The translations under genes and the position numbers were made by a program. Under the pieces are notes generated by a model. It saw only the letters and a program-made list of their open reading frames with translations, was not told the DNA's origin and did no database searches. Shown piece by piece: positions 1 to 9,052 of a stretch of DNA of 64,000 nucleotides (its first letter is position 1; each line of letters begins with the position of its first letter). Location of the stretch: positions 679,513 to 743,512 of the forward strand of contig NZ_JABFAO010000011.1 in assembly GCF_017168235.1 (NCBI RefSeq). The letters are read 5' to 3'. Source of the stretch: Rhodococcus sp. KRD197. Lineage in GTDB: Bacteria > Actinomycetota > Actinomycetes > Mycobacteriales > Mycobacteriaceae.

Positions 1-913
1 TCATGATCTTCAACGTGTACGGGCTCGACGACGCGTTTTCGATGGTCAGGCTGAAGGCCGGATCCGTGGTCGAGGGCATGACCTCAGGGTAGAGCGATCC
101 GAACAGCAGCACGACCACCGCGGCCACCGCGATCGTGGTGCAGACGAACGCCCAGCCCTCGCGGACACGGGCGGTGAGTGCGACGACGGCGACGAGCGCT
201 ACCGCTGCGATACCGACCATGGCCCACGTCCAGGTGGTGCCGTAGGCGAGCTGCGTCCACACCGCGAAGGCGCCGCCGACGAGGACCGCCGGAATCGAAA
301 GCCGCGCAGCCAGTTTCACGGCGTCCTCGTGGACGTCGCCCGACGTCTTGAGCGCGATGAACACGGCCCCGTGCAACGCGAACACCAGCGCGAGCGTGGC
401 GCCACCGAGCAGCGCATATGGGTTCAGCAGATCGAAGAATCCGGCCGTCACCTTTTTGTTTTCGTCGATAGCGACGCCGCGCACGATGTTGGCGAAGGCC
501 ACTCCCCACAGCACGGCAGGAACCCACGAGCCGATACCGATGCCGAGGTCACACCGTCGGCGCCATACCGGATCGTCGATCTTGCCGCGGTATTCGATTG
601 CGCAGATCCGCAGAATGAGCGCGACGAGAATGAGCAACAGCGGTATGTAGAAGCCGGAGAACAAGGTTGCGTACCACTCGGGGAAGGCGGCGAACAGTGC
701 GCCGCCGGCGGTGATGAGCCATACCTCGTTGCCGTCCCACACCGGTCCGATGGTGTTGAGGACGGTTCGGCGCCGCCGCTCCCCCGTCTCGGGATCCTTG
801 TGACGCCCGAGGATCGGCATGAGCATGCCGACACCGAAGTCGAATCCTTCGAGCACGAAGTAGCCGAGGAAGAGAACGGCGATCGCGATGAACCAGAATT
901 CCTGAAGTCCCAT
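1..913 (-). CDS. cydB: Cytochrome bd ubiquinol oxidase subunit II (partial)
   Basis: Second membrane subunit of the bd-type quinol oxidase, a high-affinity terminal oxidase that pairs with CydA. The reading frame opens with MGLQEFWFIAIAVLF, followed by the family's EGFDFGVG segment and WDGNEVWLI motif, then several hydrophobic helices. It runs off the window edge after 304 complete codons, so roughly the last 40 residues of a typical 340-residue CydB are missing. The ATG lies 12 bases after the cydA stop and is preceded by an AGGGA ribosome-binding site, so the two genes form one transcription unit. cydDC, which often follows, would lie outside the window. Confidence 0.95.
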   Translation of the reverse strand, partial: MGLQEFWFIAIAVLFLGYFVLEGFDFGVGMLMPILGRHKDPETGERRRRTVLNTIGPVWDGNEVWLITAGGALFAAFPEWYATLFSGFYIPLLLILVALILRICAIEYRGKIDDPVWRRRCDLGIGIGSWVPAVLWGVAFANIVRGVAIDENKKVTAGFFDLLNPYALLGGATLALVFALHGAVFIALKTSGDVHEDAVKLAARLSIPAVLVGGAFAVWTQLAYGTTWTWAMVGIAAVALVAVVALTARVREGWAFVCTTIAVAAVVVLLFGSLYPEVMPSTTDPAFSLTIENASSSPYTLKIM

Positions 914-925
914 GATCGTCTTCCC

Positions 926-2392
926 TCAGTAGGCGAACGAAAGTTGTTTCGGCGCATCGTCGTCATCCGGTTCGTCGGATGTGTCGTCACCGGGCGGGTG
1001 GGCGTCGTGTTCTTGTGGACCCTCGATGACGTAGCGGCGGAGCAGGAAGAACCACACGCCGCCGAGCGCGGCGTAGATGAGGGTGAACGTCACGAGCGAG
1101 GCCACCACGAGCCCCACCGGATGATCGGACACACCCTGGTCGACGGTGAGCCTGATCTGATCGACGCCGGCCAGGTTGGGGGCGACCACCCAGGGTTGAC
1201 GGCCCATCTCGGTGAAGATCCACCCCGCGCTGTTGGCCAGGAACGGAGTCGGGATCGCGGCGAGGCTGAGCCACGAGAACCACCGTTGGTGCGGTACTCG
1301 TCCGCCCCTCGTGACCCACAGACCGACGATTGCGAGCAATGCCGATCCGGCGGCGAGTCCGATCATCATGCGGAAGGACCAGTAGGTGACGAACAGGTTG
1401 GGTTTGTAGTTACCGGGGCCGAATTGTTGCTCGTACTGCTCCTGCAGCTCATTGACACCTTGGACCGTGGCGCCGAAATCGTTCTCGGCGAGGAATGAGG
1501 TCACTCCGGGAAGCGAGAGCAGGTGGACCACCGACTCGCAGTTGTTGTGCGTCCCGACGGTCAACAGCGAGAACGCTGCCCCGGTTTCTGTATCGCACAA
1601 AGACTCTGCCGAGGCCATCTTCATCGGTTGCTGCTCGAACATGAGCTTGCCCTGAATATCGCCCGTGACAGTGAGTGCGACGCCTGCGATGATCATGACC
1701 ACGAAGGACATGCGTGCGGCCGGCCGGAACATACTGCGCGAGTCCGCATCGCGACCCTTTCGAGCCTCGCGCACCATCCACCACCCCGAGACTCCGGCGA
1801 CGAACGTGCCCGCGGTGAGGAAAGCACCGGCCACTGCGTGGGGGAATGCGGCCAGCGCCGTGTTGTTGGTCATCAACTCCCAGATGCTCGTCAGTTCCGC
1901 TCGGCCGGTCTCAGGGTTGAACCGCGCCCCGACAGGGTGCTGCATCCACGAGTTGGCGGCGATGATGAAGTACGCGGAGGCGTTGACGCCGATGGCCACC
2001 AGCCAGATCGTGGCAAGGTGGACGAGTTTGGGTAGTCTGCCCCAACCGAAGATCCAGAGCCCGAGGAACGTCGACTCCAGGAAGAAGGCGACGAGTCCTT
2101 CCAAGGCGAGCGGTGCTCCGAAGACGTCACCGACGAAACGCGAGTATTCGCTCCAGTTCATGCCGAACTGGAATTCCTGGACGATTCCGGTAGCGACGCC
2201 GAGGGCGAAGTTGATGAGGAACAACTTGCCGAAGAACTTGGTGAGTCGGTACCAGGAATCCTTCTTGGTGATGACCCACATGGTCTGCATCGCGGCGACG
2301 ATCGGCGCAAGGCCGATCGTCAGAGGAACGAAAATGAAGTGATAGACGGTAGTGATACCGAACTGCCACCGTGAGATGTCCAGGGTATCCAT
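926..2392 (-). CDS. cydA: Cytochrome bd ubiquinol oxidase subunit I
   Basis: Catalytic, heme-bearing subunit of cytochrome bd oxidase: it oxidises quinol and reduces O2 to water in the cytoplasmic membrane. The 488 residues match a family length of about 480-520. His18 in the first helix is the expected axial heme ligand, a second conserved His follows in an FPHAVAGAF segment near residue 185, and GRQPW (the FTEMGRQPWVV region, around residue 400) is the CydA signature. The charged, acidic C-terminal tail is cytoplasmic. The ATG has a GGAGAAG ribosome-binding site. It is transcribed with cydB. The enzyme is normally used under low oxygen or when the cytochrome bcc-aa3 branch is blocked. Confidence 0.97.
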   Translation of the reverse strand: MDTLDISRWQFGITTVYHFIFVPLTIGLAPIVAAMQTMWVITKKDSWYRLTKFFGKLFLINFALGVATGIVQEFQFGMNWSEYSRFVGDVFGAPLALEGLVAFFLESTFLGLWIFGWGRLPKLVHLATIWLVAIGVNASAYFIIAANSWMQHPVGARFNPETGRAELTSIWELMTNNTALAAFPHAVAGAFLTAGTFVAGVSGWWMVREARKGRDADSRSMFRPAARMSFVVMIIAGVALTVTGDIQGKLMFEQQPMKMASAESLCDTETGAAFSLLTVGTHNNCESVVHLLSLPGVTSFLAENDFGATVQGVNELQEQYEQQFGPGNYKPNLFVTYWSFRMMIGLAAGSALLAIVGLWVTRGGRVPHQRWFSWLSLAAIPTPFLANSAGWIFTEMGRQPWVVAPNLAGVDQIRLTVDQGVSDHPVGLVVASLVTFTLIYAALGGVWFFLLRRYVIEGPQEHDAHPPGDDTSDEPDDDDAPKQLSFAY

Positions 2393-2473
2393 GACTTCTC
2401 CGCCCTCTTCGGCCCCCAGGGTGGTAACGGCACGTCACCGCTGCACGGAGCCCTCCCGCAGCGAGTCCGACAC

Positions 2474-2494
2474 TACTACTACCTGCAGTAGTAC
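2474..2494 (-). promoter_or_regulatory. Imperfect dyad upstream of cydAB
   Basis: A TACTA / TAGTA inverted repeat flanks CTGCAG in the 103-base gap between pabC and cydA. It is about 80-100 bases upstream of the cydA start and could be an operator, but no known consensus fits. Reported as a visible structure only. Confidence 0.25.
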
Positions 2495-2495
2495 A

Positions 2496-3374
2496 TCAAG
2501 CCTCGGGAACCTCGTCACCGATCGTCTCGACCGCGATATCGACCATCGATCGCATCTCGTCGGCACGGCTTGCCCCACCCAATGCGAGCCCGTCGAGCGA
2601 GACCACGCGGGCGGCGAGCGTGATACTCGATACCAACCAAACGCTCTCTGCGACAATAAGATCCGCTGGAAACAGGGGCGCGCGCTCGCATGTGTAGCCC
2701 CGAGCTTCGGCGACATCGAACAAAGCCCCGACGGTGGTGCCGGCAAGGATGCCCTGCTCCGGCGGGGGTGTGACAAGCGTCTTACCGCGCAAGAGCACCA
2801 CCGTCGACCGTGGCCCCTCGAGCACCCTGCGCTCACTGCTGACGTAGATCACCTCATCGGCGCCCTGCCGCGCGGCGTACCTCAGCGCAGCCATATTCGT
2901 GGCATAAGACAGCGTCTTGGCACCCAACAGCTGCCACGGCGCGCGCGCCGCGAGATCCACCGAATACCCCCGGTCCAGCGTGATCGCAGATACGCCCTCC
3001 GCCCGCGCCCGCGCGACCCGCTCGTGCACCGGACCGACAGTGGCATACGCCGTCGGCGCACCACCGCCCTCGCGACCCCGACCGAGCACCAACCTCAGCA
3101 CACCTTCCCCTGCCGAGACACGCGTCCACTCGTCCACAGCAAGCCCGATGACCAGACGCCACTGGTCGGCGTCGGGAACCGGAAGGTCCATCGCCGCGGC
3201 CGACACCGCCAACCGAGCGAGATGAAGCTCGACCCCACAGGGCGCTCCACCGCGCACCAGAAGGGTTTCGAAGGCCCCGTCACCGCGAACAGCAGCAAGA
3301 TCATCGGCGCACAGAAGCGGCTGATCGGGGTCGTGAACCTTCCCGTCGAGGGTCACTACTACGCACGCTGACAT
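2496..3374 (-). CDS. pabC: Aminotransferase class IV, aminodeoxychorismate lyase-like
   Basis: PLP-dependent fold-type IV enzyme, probably 4-amino-4-deoxychorismate lyase, which releases pyruvate to form p-aminobenzoate for folate synthesis. The PLP lysine is expected at K153 in LLGAKTLSYATN. The GILAGTT segment around residue 215 fits the phosphate-binding region of the family. An in-frame TTG lies three codons upstream (3383), but the ATG at 3374 is better spaced from an AGGG element, giving 292 residues. It is divergent from ygfZ, the arrangement I remember for Rv0812 and its neighbours. Branched-chain or D-amino-acid aminotransferase activity cannot be excluded from sequence alone. Confidence 0.85.
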   Translation of the reverse strand: MSACVVVTLDGKVHDPDQPLLCADDLAAVRGDGAFETLLVRGGAPCGVELHLARLAVSAAAMDLPVPDADQWRLVIGLAVDEWTRVSAGEGVLRLVLGRGREGGGAPTAYATVGPVHERVARARAEGVSAITLDRGYSVDLAARAPWQLLGAKTLSYATNMAALRYAARQGADEVIYVSSERRVLEGPRSTVVLLRGKTLVTPPPEQGILAGTTVGALFDVAEARGYTCERAPLFPADLIVAESVWLVSSITLAARVVSLDGLALGGASRADEMRSMVDIAVETIGDEVPEA

Positions 3375-3433
3375 GGAAGACAACCCTATCCAGGCCCCTC
3401 CGCAGGCTCCGCTCAGGTCTCGATGCTTCTAGG

Positions 3434-4579
3434 ATGGGGTTTGTGTCCGCTTCCGTCGACAGCAATTCGAGTCCCCTTCTCACCCTTCCCGGCGCGGTAC
3501 CCTCACCCGAGGAATCACCCGATAGCGGCGTGGCCTGGCATTACGGCAACCCCTTCGGAGAGCAACGCGGGGCCGTCGCACAAGCCGCTGTCATCGACAG
3601 ATCGAATCGCTTCGTCTTCGCGATCTCCGGCGAAGAACGACTCACCTGGCTCGACACCATCTCCAGTCAACGCGTGAAAGACCTTCCCGACGGCACATCC
3701 GCGGAGAATTTGTCGCTCGATATCAACGGACGCGTCGAACATCACTTCGTGCAGACCGATATCGGCGGTGTCACGTGGATCGACACCGAGGCCGCATCCG
3801 GCCCCGCCTTGTTGGCGTTCCTCCAGAAGATGGTGTTCTGGTCCAAAGCCGAACCGCGTGAGCGAGCCGACTTCGCCGTGATCAGCCTGCTCGGAGCCGA
3901 ATCGTCGGCGATCCTGCAGGCCGTGGGCGCCCCCGCACCAGAGAAGTTCTACGACGCCGCGTCCCTGGCCGACACGGGGTCGATCGACGCTGGTTTCGTC
4001 CGCCGGATGCCGTGGCCGGGTGCGCACGCCTTCGATCTGCTGGTTCCCCGGGCCGCGCTCGTCGACTGGTTCACCAGGCTCCGTGACGCCGGTGCAGTAC
4101 CCGCGGGTACATGGACGTACGAGGCGCTGCGCGTGGAGTCGATCCGACCGCGTGTCGGCGTCGACACCGACGTCAAGACCATCCCGCACGAGGTCCGTTG
4201 GATCGGCGGCGTCTCGGAGTCGGGTGCCGTGCACCTGGAAAAGGGCTGCTACCGCGGGCAGGAGACCGTAGCGCGGGTGCACAACCTGGGCCGTCCGCCG
4301 CGCCACCTCGTACTGCTGCATCTCGACGGCTCCGCAGATGGCCGTCCCGAGACGGGCGAGACGGTGACCGCCGGGGGGCGAACCGTCGGCCGCCTCGGCA
4401 CCGTCGTCGATCACTTCGAACTGGGCCCCATTGCCCTGGCTCTTCTCAAGCGCACCATCCCGGTCGACACCGAGCTCGTCGCGGGCCCCTGCGCCGCGTC
4501 GATCGATCCGGACTCGGTACCCGACTACGACGACGTCCAGGCCGGTCGCGCCGCCATCGACCGACTCAAAGGGCGATGA
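3434..4579 (+). CDS. ygfZ: YgfZ/GcvT-like folate-binding protein
   Basis: Tetrahydrofolate-binding protein of the YgfZ (IBA57-like) family, involved in assembly or repair of certain Fe-S enzymes. The signature KGCYRGQE is present near residue 270 with its conserved Cys. The GcvT-like fold occupies most of the 381 residues, which is on the long side for the family (about 330-370). The ATG start is used. Its stop overlaps the start of the downstream MOSC gene by four bases (ATGA), indicating translational coupling. The divergent neighbour is a folate-pathway enzyme, which fits a folate-linked role. Confidence 0.9.
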   Translation: MGFVSASVDSNSSPLLTLPGAVPSPEESPDSGVAWHYGNPFGEQRGAVAQAAVIDRSNRFVFAISGEERLTWLDTISSQRVKDLPDGTSAENLSLDINGRVEHHFVQTDIGGVTWIDTEAASGPALLAFLQKMVFWSKAEPRERADFAVISLLGAESSAILQAVGAPAPEKFYDAASLADTGSIDAGFVRRMPWPGAHAFDLLVPRAALVDWFTRLRDAGAVPAGTWTYEALRVESIRPRVGVDTDVKTIPHEVRWIGGVSESGAVHLEKGCYRGQETVARVHNLGRPPRHLVLLHLDGSADGRPETGETVTAGGRTVGRLGTVVDHFELGPIALALLKRTIPVDTELVAGPCAASIDPDSVPDYDDVQAGRAAIDRLKGR

Positions 4580-5220
4580 CAGACAGCGGACGCGTGGAGG
4601 CCGTATGCGTCGTCCACACCATCGTCCCCCTCGGACGCCGGGGTGTCGTCGACAGCGCGATCGACAAGCGCCCCGTGGACGGACCCGTCGATGTCGGTGA
4701 ACTCGGCTTGGCGGGCGATCACAGCTCGGACACCACGTTCCACGGTGGCAGCGACCAGGCCGTGTATGCCTACGACGACGCCGAGGCCGTGCGGTGGGCG
4801 TCGGAGCTGGGTCACGACATCTCCGACGGATGGTTCGGCGAGAATCTCCGAACGACGGGCGTCGCGGTCACGGACGCCGTGATCGGATCACGGTGGCGAG
4901 TCGGGTCGGCGGTACTCGAGGTCACGATCCCTCGGCGGCCCTGCCGGACCTTCGCCAAGTGGGTCGACGAACCTCGGTGGGTCAAGCGGTTCGCCGAGCG
5001 CGGCGATGTGGGCGCCTACCTCCGAGTGGTCGAGCCCGGAACGCTGAGGCGGGGCGATCGCATCGTGGTGGAAGGTATCCCCTCCCACGGCGCCACCGTC
5101 CGAGACCTCTTCCACGGACGAAACCACGCCGGCCTCGCGCAACTCCTCTCGCTCCCCGATCTGCCGAAGAAGGTCACACGCGAGGCCGAGGCGGCCCTAC
5201 GCGTCAGCGTCGCAAAGTAG
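4576..5220 (+). CDS. MOSC domain-containing protein
   Basis: A 214-residue MOSC-domain protein of the YiiM type. MOSC domains carry activated sulfur or bind molybdopterin and are linked to molybdenum cofactor chemistry. Visible features are GLAGDHSSDTTFHGG near the N-terminal third, a conserved WFGENL segment, and PRRPCRTFAKW, whose Cys is the candidate sulfur-carrying residue. The ATG overlaps the ygfZ stop, so the two genes are co-transcribed. The substrate is unknown; protection against N-hydroxylated compounds is a known role for YiiM relatives but is only a possibility here. Confidence 0.88.
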   Translation: MTDSGRVEAVCVVHTIVPLGRRGVVDSAIDKRPVDGPVDVGELGLAGDHSSDTTFHGGSDQAVYAYDDAEAVRWASELGHDISDGWFGENLRTTGVAVTDAVIGSRWRVGSAVLEVTIPRRPCRTFAKWVDEPRWVKRFAERGDVGAYLRVVEPGTLRRGDRIVVEGIPSHGATVRDLFHGRNHAGLAQLLSLPDLPKKVTREAEAALRVSVAK

Positions 5221-5422
5221 ATCATTACCCGGACTCAGAACATTTGCGCAGGTCGCGCCCCTCGACTGGCGGCTCGAGACCAAGCAAACAGTCGCCACAC
5301 GGAGTCCGTATGCGCATCGAAGCGATTCGCGCGCTAGAGTGTGGTCCAGGAAGAAATACCAAATCTAACGGGGCGCCCAAATTTCCCCAGGCCGCCCCGC
5401 AAGTCCGCGAGGGGGCAACGCC

Positions 5423-5638
5423 ATGGGCCGAGGCAGGGCTAAGGCAAAGCAGACAAAGGTCGCTCGTGAGCTCAAATACAGCTCGCCGTCAACGGACTTG
5501 GAGTCTCTGCAGAGAGAGCTCTCCGGTGGTTCGTCCAACTCCCACCGTGGCGGTATCACCTCGGGCGGCATCTCCTCTTCGGATGCGGACGGCTACACCC
5601 GCGTCGAGGAAGACGAATACGAGGACTGGCGACGCTGA
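5423..5638 (+). CDS. DUF3073 domain-containing protein
   Basis: A 71-residue, highly charged small protein of the actinobacterial DUF3073 family. It begins MGRGRAKAKQTKVARELKY, a strongly basic N-terminus, and ends in an acidic stretch (VEEDEYEDW). No membrane segment or catalytic motif is seen and the function is unknown. It sits next to purM, the same neighbour as its M. tuberculosis homologue (Rv0810c, from memory). The 202-base upstream gap contains a candidate -10 box (TAGAGT at 5335-5340). It is followed by a strong terminator. Confidence 0.92.
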   Translation: MGRGRAKAKQTKVARELKYSSPSTDLESLQRELSGGSSNSHRGGITSGGISSSDADGYTRVEEDEYEDWRR

Positions 5639-5651
5639 CCATCGTTATACA

Positions 5652-5690
5652 CAAGTGAGGGGGAGCCGCGACGCGGCTCCCCCTCACTTG
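5652..5690. terminator. Perfect hairpin between DUF3073 gene and purM
   Basis: An 18-base perfect inverted repeat (arms 5652-5669 and 5673-5690) with a three-base loop lies between convergent genes. The stem is GC-rich at its tip (GGGGGAGCCGC) and AT-richer at its base. Its position 13 bases after one stop and 10 bases from the other suggests bidirectional termination. Confidence 0.9.
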
Positions 5691-5700
5691 TTCGTATACC

Positions 5701-6801
5701 TCAGAAGCGCGGGTGATTTCCCAGCAGCACGGCGCGCTCGACGTTCGCGGCCTTATCGGTCGACTTCTTCACCGTTCCCAGGGTCCAGCAGTCGATGTGG
5801 CGTGCCGTCAGCACTGCCAGCGCGCGGTCCACGTCCTCGGGCGCAACGATGGCGACCATGCCGACACCCATGTTGAACGTCTGCTCCATCTCCGCTCGCT
5901 CCACGCGGCCACGCTGAGCGATGAGCGAGAAGACCGGTGCCGGGCTCCACGTAGCGCGATCGAGTTCCGCGACGAGGCCAGCAGGCATCACGCGGCCCAG
6001 GTTGTTGGCCAGTCCACCACCGGTTACGTGGCAGAAGGTCCGCACGTCCGTTTCGGCGGCGAGCGCGAGGCAGTCCTTGGCGTAGATCTTGGTCGGTTCG
6101 AGCAGCTCCTCGCCGAGGGTGCGTCCGAACTCTTCCACGTGCCCACCGAGGTCCATGTGGTTGATCTCGAGCAACACCTTGCGAGCCAGCGAGTAGCCGT
6201 TGGAATGCAGGCCCGACGATCCCATGCCGATGACGACATCGCCGGGGCGCACCCGGTCCGGACCGAGAACCGCATCGGCTTCGACGACGCCGACGCCGGT
6301 GGCGGAGAGGTCGTAGTCACCGTCGGCCATCAGTCCGGGATGCTCTGCCGTTTCACCGCCGAGCAGCGCACAGCCGGCGATGACGCAGCCGTCGGCGATG
6401 CCCTTGACGAGCTCGGCGACCATCTCGGGCACCACGCGGCCAACTGCGATGTAGTCCTGCAGGAACAGTGGTTCTGCGCCGCACACGACGAGGTCGTCGA
6501 CGACCATCGCGACGAGATCGAGTCCGAGCGTGTCGTGTTTGCCGAGTGCCTGCGCGACGGCGACCTTGGTGCCCACGCCGTCGGTGGACGCGGCGAGAAT
6601 CGGTTCGCGGTAGTCGCCCTTGAGGGCGAAGAGGCCTGCGAATCCGCCGAGACCGCCCATCACCTCGGGTCGACTGGCCTTCTTCGCAAGCGGGGCGAAC
6701 AATTCGACTGCCCGGTCACCTGCGGCGATGTCGACGCCCGCCGAGGCGTAGGAAGCACCACCCGAGGATGTTGCGCTCGTTGCTCGGGATTCCTCGGTCA
6801 T
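5701..6801 (-). CDS. purM: Phosphoribosylformylglycinamidine cyclo-ligase
   Basis: AIR synthetase, fifth step of purine synthesis: ATP-dependent ring closure of FGAM to aminoimidazole ribonucleotide. The protein begins MTEESRATS and contains SYASAGVDI, the STDGVGTK nucleotide-binding signature and the GSSGLHSNGYSL motif. From the ATG at 6801 it is 366 residues, about the usual length. The frame stays open upstream to 6912, but that extension is Cys/His-rich, unlike family members, and overlaps a palindromic repeat. purF lies upstream on the same strand, 165 bases away. Confidence 0.96.
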   Translation of the reverse strand: MTEESRATSATSSGGASYASAGVDIAAGDRAVELFAPLAKKASRPEVMGGLGGFAGLFALKGDYREPILAASTDGVGTKVAVAQALGKHDTLGLDLVAMVVDDLVVCGAEPLFLQDYIAVGRVVPEMVAELVKGIADGCVIAGCALLGGETAEHPGLMADGDYDLSATGVGVVEADAVLGPDRVRPGDVVIGMGSSGLHSNGYSLARKVLLEINHMDLGGHVEEFGRTLGEELLEPTKIYAKDCLALAAETDVRTFCHVTGGGLANNLGRVMPAGLVAELDRATWSPAPVFSLIAQRGRVERAEMEQTFNMGVGMVAIVAPEDVDRALAVLTARHIDCWTLGTVKKSTDKAANVERAVLLGNHPRF

Positions 6802-6896
6802 GCGGCTCCAGCCTTGTACTCGTATCGACGCTGCGTGGCAATGCACGCAATTGCGCTCTAACGGTACCGGAGCGCTCCAGCCCTGGGCACACACCG

Positions 6897-6969
6897 TAGG
6901 CGCTTCGCGCATGTGAGTGAAAATACGTGACCTGCTATGTATTTCCGCTCACATGCGCGTCAGCGCCTA
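6897..6969. repeat. Dispersed palindromic element, copy A
   Basis: Long imperfect palindrome. The inner arms are at 6907-6926 and 6939-6958, with a 12-base spacer GTGACCTGCTAT. The outer arms extend to TAGGCGCT on the left and AGCGCCTA on the right, and the right arm contains the purF stop codon (6967-6969). It lies just after purF and before purM. See copies B, C and D at 18125, 23711 and 28263. Confidence 0.85.
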
Positions 6970-8532
6970 CGGGCGACTGAGCGCACTCACGTTGGCGTTG
7001 ATCGAATCGGTCGTCTGACCCGCAGCCGTCGCCAGCATGCCCTCGAGTACGTGCTTGCCCAACGCGTTGTCGGCAGGCAGATCGATCGGGTACTTGCCGG
7101 TGAAACATGCTGTGCACAGCCGGGTTTCGGGCTGCTCTGAGGCGGCGATCATGCCCTCGGTGGAGATGTACCCGAGCGAGTCGGCACCGATTGCTTGACG
7201 CACACCTTCGAGGATGCCGTCCTCCGAGTCGACGCCGTTGGCGATCAACTCCGCGGGCGAGGCGAAGTCGATACCGTAGAAGCACGGCCACCGGACCGGC
7301 GGCGACGCGATACGTACGTGGATCTCGAGCGCTCCGGCTTCACGCAGCATCCGAATGAGCGCACGCTGTGTGTTGCCGCGCACGATCGAATCGTCCACCA
7401 CGATCAGCCGTTTGCCGCGAATGACCTCTTTGAGAGGGTTGAGCTTGAGACGAATACCGAGCTGACGGATGGTCTGCGAGGGTTGAATGAACGTGCGCCC
7501 GACGTACGCGTTCTTCATCAGGCCCTGGCCGTACGGAATGCCGGATCCCTGGGCGTAGCCGACGGCCGCCGGCGTTCCCGACTCGGGGACAGGAATCACC
7601 AGGTCGCCTTCGGCGGGGTGCTCCAGCGCGAGACGGCGACCGATCTCCACTCGCGTGGAGTGGACCGAACGGCCCCCGATGACACTGTCCGGTCGGGCGA
7701 GGTAGACGTACTCGAACACGCAACCCTTCGGCTCGGGCGCAGCGAAACGCGAGGAACGGACCCCGTCGGCGTCGATGGCCAACAGCTCCCCCGGCTCGAT
7801 GTCCCGCACGAACGCGGCGCCGACGATATCCAGCGCGGCGGTCTCACTGGCCACCACCCAGCCACGATCGAGACGGCCGAGCGAAAGCGGACGGATGCCG
7901 TGCGGATCCCGCGCCGCGTACAGCGTGTGTTCGTCCATGAATGTCAGACAGAACGCGCCCTTCAACGTGGGCAGCAGCTCCATCGCGGCCTGCTCGATGG
8001 TCCGGTCGGCGGCCTTGTGCGCCATGAGCGCGGTGATCACGTCAGAATCCGACGTGCCGTTGCCCTGCAGCCGATCGCTGATGAGCCCCTCTTCACGGGC
8101 CCGGGTGGCAAGCTCGGCGAAGTTGACGAGATTGCCGTTGTGACCGAGCGCGATACCGGTACCCGCAGTGGTCGTCCGGAAGATCGGCTGGGCGTTCTCC
8201 CAGATGACCGACCCGCTGGTCGAGTATCGGCAGTGTCCGATGGCGACGTGGCCCGGCATCGCGCCGAGAGTCTGCTCGTCGAACACCTGGCTGACCAGAC
8301 CGAGGTCCTTGAACACCAGCACCTGCGAACCGTCCGAGACGGCGATGCCCGCAGCTTCCTGCCCCCTGTGTTGCAGCGCATAGAGGCCGTAGTAAGAGAG
8401 CTTGGCTACATCTTCTCCCGGCGCCCACACGCCGAAGACTCCGCACTCCTCCCGAGGTTCGTTTTCGGGTACATCGAGCTCTTTGCCTACCGGAGAATTT
8501 GGACTATCGACCGACGACTCGGCAGAGGTCAC
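6967..8532 (-). CDS. purF: Amidophosphoribosyltransferase
   Basis: Glutamine PRPP amidotransferase, the committed first step of purine synthesis. The N-terminal Ntn-hydrolase glutaminase starts at Cys30 (EECGVFGV) after a propeptide that must be removed. The phosphoribosyltransferase PRPP loop is VVDDSIVRGNT. C-terminal CTACFTGKYP and WPCFYGIDF identify the Bacillus-type [4Fe-4S] enzyme. I chose the GTG at 8532, which is well spaced from AAGGGAG; a longer frame opens at 8604 but lacks such a site. The result is 521 residues. The stop codon lies within a palindromic repeat. Confidence 0.96.
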   Translation of the reverse strand: MTSAESSVDSPNSPVGKELDVPENEPREECGVFGVWAPGEDVAKLSYYGLYALQHRGQEAAGIAVSDGSQVLVFKDLGLVSQVFDEQTLGAMPGHVAIGHCRYSTSGSVIWENAQPIFRTTTAGTGIALGHNGNLVNFAELATRAREEGLISDRLQGNGTSDSDVITALMAHKAADRTIEQAAMELLPTLKGAFCLTFMDEHTLYAARDPHGIRPLSLGRLDRGWVVASETAALDIVGAAFVRDIEPGELLAIDADGVRSSRFAAPEPKGCVFEYVYLARPDSVIGGRSVHSTRVEIGRRLALEHPAEGDLVIPVPESGTPAAVGYAQGSGIPYGQGLMKNAYVGRTFIQPSQTIRQLGIRLKLNPLKEVIRGKRLIVVDDSIVRGNTQRALIRMLREAGALEIHVRIASPPVRWPCFYGIDFASPAELIANGVDSEDGILEGVRQAIGADSLGYISTEGMIAASEQPETRLCTACFTGKYPIDLPADNALGKHVLEGMLATAAGQTTDSINANVSALSRP

Positions 8533-8655
8533 AGCACTGCTCCCTTGAGGGACGGATTGAGGGGCGTGGCCCAGTCTACGGGCCAACGCTTGCAGAGCAC
8601 GCATCGCAGGAAAGTTGCCACCCCTGTGCCGTCCATTCTCCGTTCACCTACAGGC

Positions 8656-9042
8656 TCACGTTCCGACGATCGGCAGCCAATGAGCCACTTCGCTCGCCCG
8701 GCTTCCCGAGGCGGTGATGGAACCGTCGGCAAGGGCGTCCTCGAACTGCCGAAGACCGGTGGCAACCTCGAGCCAGGTCCGGGCGTCGGTCTCCACGACG
8801 TTCGGCGGCGTCCCGCGTGTGTGACGTGGGCCGGTGATGCACTGGACCGCGACGAACGGAGGGATACGCACCTCGACGGACGATCCCGGCGCCACCTGGG
8901 CAAGCGTGCGGGCGGTGGCGCGGACCGCATCGGCGAGCGCGGCCCGCGGGGGCTTGTCGACGGAGCCGTCGCGCACCCAGTCGACGACGGCCAGCACGGC
9001 GGTCCTGACCTGCTCGGGGGTCACAGTCTTACTCGGGGCCAT
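8656..9042 (-). CDS. Sterol carrier family protein
   Basis: A 128-residue protein of the small actinobacterial 'sterol carrier family' group found next to purF (Rv0807 in M. tuberculosis, from memory). It starts MAPSKTVTPEQVRTAV and has no signal peptide or membrane helix. Features include an RIPPFVAVQ strand and a TWLEVATG segment typical of SCP-like domains. The ligand is unknown. The frame is open upstream to 9141, but the ATG at 9042 gives the family's usual N-terminus. It lies 123 bases upstream of purF on the same strand. Confidence 0.85.
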   Translation of the reverse strand: MAPSKTVTPEQVRTAVLAVVDWVRDGSVDKPPRAALADAVRATARTLAQVAPGSSVEVRIPPFVAVQCITGPRHTRGTPPNVVETDARTWLEVATGLRQFEDALADGSITASGSRASEVAHWLPIVGT

Positions 9043-9052
9043 GCCGCCCAGA

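Noticed and set aside
6802-6912. N-terminal extension of purM
   Set aside because: Extension is atypical of the family and runs into palindrome copy A; the ATG at 6801 gives the normal length.
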